From Pycnococcus provasolii (taxonomy: Eukaryota; Chlorophyta; Pseudoscourfieldiophyceae; Pseudoscourfieldiales; Pycnococcaceae), in NCBI GenBank assembly GCA_938743325.2, contig OW568880.1:310001-374000 (forward strand): a DNA stretch of 64,000 bases. Reading direction: 5' to 3'. The position numbers were made by a program, and so were the translations under genes. This document shows positions 55,966 to 62,605 of this stretch, piece after piece. Below the pieces are notes generated by a model. The model was not told where the DNA came from and searched no databases. It saw only the letters and a list, made by a program, of their open reading frames with translations. How positions within the stretch are numbered: the first letter of the stretch is position 1; each line of letters begins with the position of its first letter.

Positions 55966-55994
55966 CTCCCCATCTTATCTCCCCTTGATCAAAG
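55966..55994. repeat. Right inverted repeat and right target duplication
   Basis: Bases 55966-55987 are the reverse complement of the left end without mismatch, and 55988-55994 repeat ATCAAAG. The right end is 180 bp before the desaturase start codon. Confidence 0.88.
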
Positions 55995-56167
55995 GCTGTC
56001 CTTGAACCGGTATCCCCCCCTATTTTAAGAATGACTGGCTGACCTGACCTGTGGCCTGTTCCTCCCTGCCCCCTGATTCTGATTCTCTGATTCGGAATCC
56101 CCTTTGGGATAAATCCGCCCGGAGCTCCCTTCCCCTCCCCCGCACTTTTCTTTTTTGTCCGCGATAA

Positions 56168-57619
56168 ATGGCGACTACTGCTCACACGACTCAGGCTCAC
56201 AGAATAGCACCATGTGGCTCGCATCATCCAAGGAGTCTGCAAGGGACTCGTCAGGCACGCGCAGCTACTAGTCGAGCCTCTCAAGCTTTCTCTCAAGGAT
56301 GTCTGAAGGCTTCTGCACACTCGGCCGTACCAAATAGTTGGAGGAGGCGATACGGAGGCGGTTCTGAATCTCTCAGCCAGTGCAGCAAACGACAACGCGC
56401 GGTCGACACCACCACCACGACGACGACGACGAACTACGAAGGCGTGCCAACTGTCACAGACCTTAGCGGACTGGGCGCCGTCGAAAACCAGGTGGGCATG
56501 ACGTACCGCTCGCTCGACGCGCTGCCGACCCGTAAGGAAGTACTCGCCGCCATACCGGCACACTGCTTCAAGAAAAATACAGCCAAGAGCCTCCTGTACG
56601 CCTTCACGTCGACGGCGCTCACAGCCGCGTGCGGCGTCCTGGGGTATCTCTTCATCCCGCTCCAGGCGGCTTACTGGCCCGCGTGGGTCGCATACGCGAT
56701 CGTCACGGGAACCGTCGCAACCGGCGCGTGGGTCGTCGCGCACGAGTGCGGACACGGCGCGTTCAGCGACAACAGGAAGCTGCAGGATGCGGTGGGATAC
56801 GCGCTGCACAGCGCTCTGCTTGTGCCGTACTTCTCGTGGCAGCGAAGCCACGCTATCCACCACGCGAACACGAACCACCTCGAGGAGGGTGAGACGCACG
56901 TTCCTGCCGTGGCGGGAGATCCCAAGGGGGATGGCGGCCTCATTGCCAAGTCGAAAATTGGAGAGCTTCCGTGGACCGTGCTGAACTCCATCATCGTGCT
57001 GCTGTTCGGGTGGCCAGCATACCTCATCGCCGGTGCATCGGGAGGTCCGGTGCGCGGCGCGACGAACCACTTCTGGCCGTGGGCGGGTGAGCAGGGACGT
57101 CACAGCCTCTTCCCCGGAGGATGGAAGAAGAAGGTGCTGATGAGCGACGTCGGCGTGTTTGCCGTGATTGGCCTGCTCGCGTACTGGGCGTACGCCGCAG
57201 GTTCAATCATGCCCGCTCTCGCGCTGTACGTCGGACCGTACCTGGTGACGAACGCCTGGCTCGTCGGGTACACGTGGCTGCAGCACACCGACGTGGACAT
57301 CGCGCAGTACACGGGCAGCGACTGGAACTGGGTGCGCGGAGCATTCCTTACCGTCGACCGTCCCTACGGCCCGGTATTCGACTTCCTGCACCACCGCATC
57401 GGCAGCACGCACGTCGCGCATCACGTCGACCACACCATCCCTCACTACAACGCCGTGGAGGCGACGGAGGCGCTGAAGAAGGCGTTCCCCCACCTGTACA
57501 TGTACGATCCCACGCCTGTGCATCAGGCACTATTCCGCGTGGCAAGCAAGTGCATTGCGGTGAAGCCGTCAGGGAAGGGTGGCCAGTACGTCTTCACGGA
57601 CCAGCCTCTCGCCGCCTAG
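56168..57619 (+). CDS. Membrane fatty acid desaturase, FAD2/FAD6-like (delta-12/omega-6)
   Basis: A 483-aa protein. Residues 1-90 are Ser/Ala/Arg-rich with a Thr run, perhaps a plastid transit peptide. The three His boxes are intact: AHECGHGAFSDN (box 1), SHAIHHANTNHLEEGETHVP (box 2) and STHVAHHVDHTIPHYNA (box 3). Four membrane spans surround them. VAHHVDHTIPHYNAVEAT and WQRSHAIHHANTNH are typical of delta-12 enzymes that add the second double bond to oleate in membrane lipids. The N-terminal extension favours a plastid location, but box sequences also resemble ER FAD2; this is undecided. The transposon lies 180 bp upstream, close to or inside its promoter. Confidence 0.93.
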   Translation: MATTAHTTQAHRIAPCGSHHPRSLQGTRQARAATSRASQAFSQGCLKASAHSAVPNSWRRRYGGGSESLSQCSKRQRAVDTTTTTTTTNYEGVPTVTDLSGLGAVENQVGMTYRSLDALPTRKEVLAAIPAHCFKKNTAKSLLYAFTSTALTAACGVLGYLFIPLQAAYWPAWVAYAIVTGTVATGAWVVAHECGHGAFSDNRKLQDAVGYALHSALLVPYFSWQRSHAIHHANTNHLEEGETHVPAVAGDPKGDGGLIAKSKIGELPWTVLNSIIVLLFGWPAYLIAGASGGPVRGATNHFWPWAGEQGRHSLFPGGWKKKVLMSDVGVFAVIGLLAYWAYAAGSIMPALALYVGPYLVTNAWLVGYTWLQHTDVDIAQYTGSDWNWVRGAFLTVDRPYGPVFDFLHHRIGSTHVAHHVDHTIPHYNAVEATEALKKAFPHLYMYDPTPVHQALFRVASKCIAVKPSGKGGQYVFTDQPLAA

Positions 57620-57848
57620 ACAAAAAGTGTTTTGATGGGAAGATTGAGAACGATTTAATTTTGTTCGCGTTCGGTTATATGGTTTAGCGCGTTTGTGTGT
57701 GAGAGAGGAGAGACTGGGATGAAGAGATGTGAAAAAAGTAGCTTAATTTTGAAGTGTGGGAGAGAATAAACAAATCATAATAAGCATTTTTCTGTAATAA
57801 CTATGCTCTTTCCCCCCCCTTTTCACATTCTCAATCAAATCGAATCAA

Positions 57849-59060
57849 TCACCGAAATGGCTCCCCAGGACTCTGCGAGTAGCCACCAGCTGGCCGCTTT
57901 CGGAACAGGTAAAATAGCACGCCCCACTCCTCGCCCTTGTTGTAGCGGAACAGCTCGCTGCATGCGATGTAGAACACGCGCCATCTCACCCACCAGCGAA
58001 CGATGTTGCGTCGGCTGGCTCGCGAGTTGGCATTCTTCGGGTCGCCGTACGTGTCGACGAGGTACGGCCAGCATTCCCTCTTGCGTCTGTCCTGGTTGCG
58101 CAGCCACGCCTCGAGCGTCTTTGAGTAGTGACATCCATTGATCCACCAGCGCTTCACGACGTCGAGGTCGCGTTGGAAGTGCAGGAACAGGTCCGCGGAC
58201 GGCATCGTGCCTCCGAGGAAGAAGTGGCGTGCCATCCAGTCCTGTGGCTTGCCTGAATCTTCGAAGTGGTACGCGTAGTGCTTGTGTGCAAACACGTGGC
58301 AGAAGAAGAGTCCGTTGGGTGCCAGCCATCTGCTGACTCGCCTAAACACGACGTCGTAGTTCTTCATGTGCTCGAGCATTTCGACGCTGACGATGCGGTC
58401 GTACCTGTCGCTTGTCGACTCTTCGTCAAACTCCACCATGTTCGCGGTGACCACCTGTAGGTTTTTGATGCCTCGAGCGAACGCAAGTGCCATGATGTGC
58501 TCTCTCTGCGTTCGCGAGTTTGAGACGGCTTTGACGCGGCTCGTGGGATATCGCTCTGCGATGAACAGGCACAGGCTTCCCCATCCACACCCGAGCTCAA
58601 GAATCCTCTGTCCCGGCCCAAGTTTCGCGCGTTCGCAGTACAGCGTGAGCATAGCGCGTTCCGCCTCCTCGAGCGTTTCGTTACCTTTCGGGTATATGCA
58701 GCTGCTGTACTTCATGTTCGGTCCGAGGCACAGTTTGAAGAAGTCTGTGGGTAGTTCGTAGTGCTGTTCGTTCGCCTCGTCGGTATTGATGGCGACAGGC
58801 ATGCTTCGCAGTTCCGCGACAAACGCAGATTTTTCTTTGATTTGATCCGAGTGAGATTTATGGCGGTGGAGGTCCAAACGTTCACGCAATAGTAAGCGTA
58901 TTCCCATGCGTGTGATGAAGTCAGGCATTAAGTTGGCTTCGAGCACAGAGATCAAAACATATGTCAGGTAATCGATGACTGACGGAGGAAAGAGCACTGA
59001 ACACAAGACACGAAGAATGAAACGCACAGGATACAAGAGCACGGAAATCATGACGAACAT
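57849..59060 (-). CDS. SAM-dependent methyltransferase, CFA synthase/coclaurine N-MT-like
   Basis: A 403-aa protein. The first ~45 residues are hydrophobic (VLLYPVRFILRVLCSVLF) and may anchor it. The CFA-synthase/N-methyltransferase core follows: HYELPTDFFKLCLGPNMKYS, RILELGCGWGSLCLFIAERY (SAM motif I), AVSNSRTQREHI, DRIVSVEMLEHMKNYD, PNGLFFCHVFAHK and a conserved ending RWRVFYIACSELF. Proteins of this type in plants are annotated coclaurine N-methyltransferase-like, but in algae the substrate is usually unknown (an amine or a lipid). Catalysis is near certain, substrate not. A TTAGGGTTT telo-box at 59455 points in its sense direction. Confidence 0.88.
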   Translation of the reverse strand: MFVMISVLLYPVRFILRVLCSVLFPPSVIDYLTYVLISVLEANLMPDFITRMGIRLLLRERLDLHRHKSHSDQIKEKSAFVAELRSMPVAINTDEANEQHYELPTDFFKLCLGPNMKYSSCIYPKGNETLEEAERAMLTLYCERAKLGPGQRILELGCGWGSLCLFIAERYPTSRVKAVSNSRTQREHIMALAFARGIKNLQVVTANMVEFDEESTSDRYDRIVSVEMLEHMKNYDVVFRRVSRWLAPNGLFFCHVFAHKHYAYHFEDSGKPQDWMARHFFLGGTMPSADLFLHFQRDLDVVKRWWINGCHYSKTLEAWLRNQDRRKRECWPYLVDTYGDPKNANSRASRRNIVRWWVRWRVFYIACSELFRYNKGEEWGVLFYLFRKRPAGGYSQSPGEPFR

Positions 59061-59554
59061 TGTTATGGTAATGGTTATGTACTGTATGTTTGTGAAATGA
59101 AATGAATGAATGAAAAATCACAATGCAATGAACGAAGCGAGTTGGTTGGTTCAGCAGACACTGCCAAAAGAAAGCACCACTAACACTACGATAGCACCAC
59201 TGACACTAGCACCACTGCCACTGCCACTCACTACCACTCCCACTGCCCCGTTCTTGAAACGCACACGCACAAGCACAAGCACAAGTACAAGCACACGCCT
59301 TCTGACGTTTGTGGTGGTGAACAAAACGTCAACAAAACGTGTTTGAAAAGAAATGCACGCACGCACGCACGCACGCCGCCGCCACAGATGTTGTTGGGTT
59401 CCCAAACTACAACAATGGAGGAGGAAGAAGATGTTCCGAGGCCGGCGGAAAGCGTTAGGGTTTGGAACTACTAGCTAGGGTTAGGAAGTAGGGTTACCTG
59501 TTCGGGTTCGCTTCTGGCTGTCAGATTCACACGAAACGTGTTCGGCAACTTTAG
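59061..59554. promoter_or_regulatory. Divergent region with simple repeats and a telo-box
   Basis: It holds CACCACTGACACTAGCACCACTGCCACT-like low-complexity sequence (59173-59245), CACAAGCACAAG repeats (59264-59294), a (GCAC)n run (59354-59376) and TTAGGGTTT at 59455-59463 followed by CTAGGGTTAGG and GTAGGGTTA. Confidence 0.5.
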
Positions 59555-60331
59555 CATGACGACGATTCGCATGTCCTCCGACGAGCCTCGCGAGACCGTG
59601 CGTTTGCTGTGCTGAATGCGGCTGAGCAACCAAAGGCGCACGAAAATGTGTGGAGTCGTCGATGTTACGCGCCAATGTTAATTCATGCGCCCGAGTTTGC
59701 GAATCTGCGCGCGCAAATCGCCGAGCAATTGCCGGATTACGCGATCGCGTTCGACGTCGTGTTCGAAAGTCGAGGCAACCCGGTCGAGTGGCACTGCGAT
59801 TACGAATCGTTGGGACCCTTTGTCGTCCCAGATCGGTGGGCGGCTGTTCGCGACTCTCACTTTATGAGCGTGCACTTCAATTTGACGGAGGATGGCGGTG
59901 CGCTGACGACGAATTCGTCCGTTTGGCTGTCGTATGTCTGCTATCTTGCCATCGTGTGCACCGGTATTTTCGGATTCTGTCATCGCATGCTGCTTTGGCT
60001 GTTGAGTCCCGACGGAGCCTCGACGCGACGGTCGAATCGTGCGTTGGAAGGCAATGTATTTGACAACACGCGTCTGCACAAGGTGACCGGTGGCGCGCCA
60101 CGCACATCGTACGTTGTTCGTCTGGTGCGCAAGGTGGCGGTCGTGCTCATCTCGAAGCAGTCCATCGTCGATGGCATCAAGCGTTCTCAAGCGTGCATGG
60201 CGTTCAGGTCGATGCTCGATTGCGTCGACGAGAACGCATCCGACGCGGCCGAGATCGATTGGGCGCGCATTCCAGGCGTCGAACGAGAGCGCGGTGCGTC
60301 ATCCGTCACCGGAAGCTTGATTTGGAGATAG
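59555..60331 (+). CDS. 2-oxoglutarate/Fe(II) oxygenase-like protein, 5' end unresolved
   Basis: The frame is open from 59555 to the TAG at 60329 (258 codons). No in-frame ATG precedes the conserved part; CTTTAG at 59554 could be an intron acceptor, so a first exon is likely missing. The core reads NPVEWHCDYESLGPF (HxD iron ligands), FMSVHFNLTEDGGAL and, further on, FDNTRLHKVTGGAPRTSYVV, where the His and Arg fit the distal ligand and 2OG contact. A hydrophobic segment (LSYVCYLAIVCTGIFGF) between them is unusual and could be a membrane span. The family and substrate are unknown. Confidence 0.6.
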   Translation, partial: HDDDSHVLRRASRDRAFAVLNAAEQPKAHENVWSRRCYAPMLIHAPEFANLRAQIAEQLPDYAIAFDVVFESRGNPVEWHCDYESLGPFVVPDRWAAVRDSHFMSVHFNLTEDGGALTTNSSVWLSYVCYLAIVCTGIFGFCHRMLLWLLSPDGASTRRSNRALEGNVFDNTRLHKVTGGAPRTSYVVRLVRKVAVVLISKQSIVDGIKRSQACMAFRSMLDCVDENASDAAEIDWARIPGVERERGASSVTGSLIWR

Positions 60332-60365
60332 ATTTCCGGAGTTCGCTCCGGAAATCTATATCTCC
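60324..60365. other. Long hairpin overlapping the stop codon
   Basis: Left arm 60324-60340 and right arm 60347-60365 pair as 10 + 7 base pairs with a 2-base bulge and a 6-base loop (GTTCGC); the inner stem is GATTTCCGGA/TCCGGAAATC. The TAG stop is inside the left arm. It lies between two convergent genes. Confidence 0.7.
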
Positions 60366-60403
60366 CAGATAAACTAAACTAAATGTGGTCACGTGGTGGT
60401 TAC

Positions 60404-61414
60404 TTAAGCCTCCGCCTTTTCTTTCTTCGCTTGGTTGTCGAACACGCCTCGCACGCGCTTCATGCCCTTCATATTATAGGGGAGCTCCTCGCCGAACCTT
60501 TCGATTTCATCCTTGCTCGCCTCGAGGACGATGTCCGTCGTCGCGTCGTCGTCACTCGTCACCAGCTTGACGCGAACCGTCTCAACGCGCTCCGCGTTCT
60601 CCCAGTAGTACTGACCTGCGAACGGGCTGAAGAGGCACATCAGGTACCACGCGTTCCCGAGAGCGGGAAACTGAATGGTCAGCACGAGCGCCGTCGACGC
60701 GAGGCCGAGTGCCGCACACGAAGTCACGTACGCCGCCTGTCCGACAGACGGCGCGAACGCACCCTCGAACGTGATGACGTCGCTCGCGTCCTTTATTTTG
60801 AAGTTCAAATTTTTGTAGTGAAGCGCGATATCGCGTGCGATGGCGCTCGTGGGCGGCGCGTTCGCCACCGCCGGTCCTGGTGCGACGAACGTCTTTCGGA
60901 TGGGTTTTGGCGTCGGCGCACGTTTGACGAGCGACCACAGGCCAGGCACGCTGATGACAAACAGGCCGAGAACGGTGTAGTAGCTCTTGATGGAGTATCC
61001 TGACGACTCCTCCGCGATGTCTGCTGTTAGGGCAGGCGCTTGCGGCGGCGCATCCACGTCCTGCGTCACCACCGTCTGCGTTGCATACGTAGCCTCGTTT
61101 ACCGTCTCCGCGAGTATGCGCGCCACGGTCGCTTCCACGGGGTCAGCGAGTGCCGGCGTCGGTGTCACTCCCATCATGAGCGAGGAGATCGCGAGTGCCG
61201 CGGGGAACGACGCCATGGACGCCCACCTGGGCACTGCCGCGTCGTGTGCATCGAAAAGGTCTGTTGTCTTCCCAACCTCAGATGCTGAGGCTCGCGACAA
61301 CATGGAAAGACGCCTGATAGAAATCGGATGCCTCTGAGACCGAGATACAGCACGCAGAGGCCGAGATACAGGACCAGGAAGAGAGGCACATGAGGTCATA
61401 GATACACAAGTCAT
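60404..61414 (-). CDS. CCB1: CCB1, cytochrome b6 haem cofactor assembly factor
   Basis: A 336-aa protein. The first ~95 residues hold a plastid transit peptide and a thylakoid-type segment (MASFPAALAISSLMMG, ending PTPALADP). The mature part matches plant CCB1: GYSIKSYYTVLGLFVISVPG, LWSLVKRA, IRKTFVAPGPA, VITFEGAFAPSVGQAA, LGLASTALVLTIQFPALGN, MCLFSPFAGQYYWENAERVE, VKLVTSDDDATTDIVLEASK and MKGMKRVRGVF. CCB1 belongs to the CCB (system IV) pathway that attaches haem ci to cytochrome b6 in thylakoids. Four membrane spans are expected and three or four are seen. Its 3' end faces the oxygenase-like gene with a hairpin between. Confidence 0.92.
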   Translation of the reverse strand: MTCVSMTSCASLPGPVSRPLRAVSRSQRHPISIRRLSMLSRASASEVGKTTDLFDAHDAAVPRWASMASFPAALAISSLMMGVTPTPALADPVEATVARILAETVNEATYATQTVVTQDVDAPPQAPALTADIAEESSGYSIKSYYTVLGLFVISVPGLWSLVKRAPTPKPIRKTFVAPGPAVANAPPTSAIARDIALHYKNLNFKIKDASDVITFEGAFAPSVGQAAYVTSCAALGLASTALVLTIQFPALGNAWYLMCLFSPFAGQYYWENAERVETVRVKLVTSDDDATTDIVLEASKDEIERFGEELPYNMKGMKRVRGVFDNQAKKEKAEA

Positions 61415-62605
61415 ATCTAATCAATCAATCAACCTATAGGACTCACTCACTCACTTATTGAGCCACTGTCACTGTGCGAGTTGAATGAGCGGATGAAACA
61501 GCAGGGAGAAAACTATCTGCGGTGCGGATAGCCGCCGACCTAAGGCTTAGCTAGGTGCGTTCTCGTGGGGCCCCTTGTGCGAGGATGTTGGGAGGGAGTC
61601 GTGGGCCACAGAAACACCCATACGGGGAGGGGCACTTCTGTGGTGGGGATCCGTCTCAGGTCGAGTCCGCAGAATTCGTCTCCTGTTTTTCAGGTCAGGT
61701 GCAGGGGATTTGGGCTGGATTTGGGACCACCTAACCTTAGGGGTTTGATTTGGGGGTTTGATTTGGGGGTTTGATTTGGGGGTTTGATTTGGGGGTTTGC
61801 TGTGGTTGGCCGTCAGGTAGGTCCGTCAAGGTGGTCCGTCAGGTTTGGCCTGTTGTCGCGACACCTCGTCACTCGCGACTTCCTCTTCCAAACGAGGAGC
61901 CTGGCCTGGGAAAAGAAAAAACAAGTACCTTTATGAAATGAGGGCGAGTGCACAGGAGGAGCACATTTAGAGCGAGATTTCAAGCCGAGCAGGTTGGCCG
62001 AGGCTCGGACTGTAGGAGGAGGTTGGCCGAGGCTCGCCGTGGAATCCTCGGAGCAGGTGGAATCCACGGAGCTGCAAGCCGGAGCAAGAGGAGAAGAAGA
62101 CAAAAGACGGTTCCGGAGACCTGTTCCGGACAGCCGGAACAGGAGGAGCCACACTCAGACAGATGAGGAGAGGAGTGAGCCTCGCCGAACACAGATGACA
62201 GAGACTCTTCGAACCAAGGACACTCGTGGAACCAACGTGTTTGCAAGGAAAGGACACAGTAACTTTACCATCCAAAGGGCAAAGGACACTGATGAGCTCA
62301 TTTAGTCTATCGAAAGAAACCACAAGTCACAACAACTCCTTGCAGCCTTGGAAAACTTCTTCCCAAGGAGGAGAAATTCAAAATCAGTCAACCCTGTTTT
62401 TTTCAACCCTGGTTCTTTTAAGGGCAACCCCTGGAGACGGATTGTTTCCGCGGCCGGCACCCTTTCTCCCCCTAATGTAAGGCCCGGCCGCAAACTTCAA
62501 ACACAAGTCATCGCCATGGCCATAAAGCGAATGTTCAAGCGTTCGTTTTTCTTTCGTTTGAGAGTGCGTTCTCACGGCTTGCTCTCTCAAGTCATCTCAA
62601 GTCAC
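61415..62605. other. Large intergenic region with repeats, no gene
   Basis: This 1191-bp gap contains GGGGATCCGTCTCAGGTCG (61645-61663), the 13-bp array, and a 17-bp direct repeat AGGTTGGCCGAGGCTCG at 61991-62007 and 62020-62036. Right after it come CCGTGGA..TCCACGG and GTTCCGG-type inverted repeats (62037-62140). Frames here are poor. An old repeat element or a structured transcript is possible. Confidence 0.5.
61740..61799 (+). repeat. 13-bp tandem repeat (GGGGTTTGATTTG)4.6
   Basis: Four exact units plus a partial one. The G4T3 core resembles degenerate telomere repeats found in other spacers here. It sits 800 bp before the next gene. Confidence 0.9.

Larger units (their letters stand above)
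51747..55987. mobile_element. DNA transposon, P/THAP9-like, with two convergent ORFs
   Basis: The 4241-bp element has perfect 22-bp terminal inverted repeats (51747-51768 and 55966-55987, beginning CAAGGGGAGATAAGATGGGG). A second inverted pair lies inside them: 51787-51811 and 55879-55903, 22 of 25 bases alike, around GGTTCCACCT. ATCAAAG flanks both ends. Inside are ORF1 (plus, 435 aa) and the transposase (minus, 853 aa), tail to tail. Intact frames, perfect ends and identical target duplications suggest a recent, possibly active copy. Nested terminal and subterminal repeats recall P elements, although those usually duplicate 8 bp. It separates the fibrillin and desaturase genes. Confidence 0.88.
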
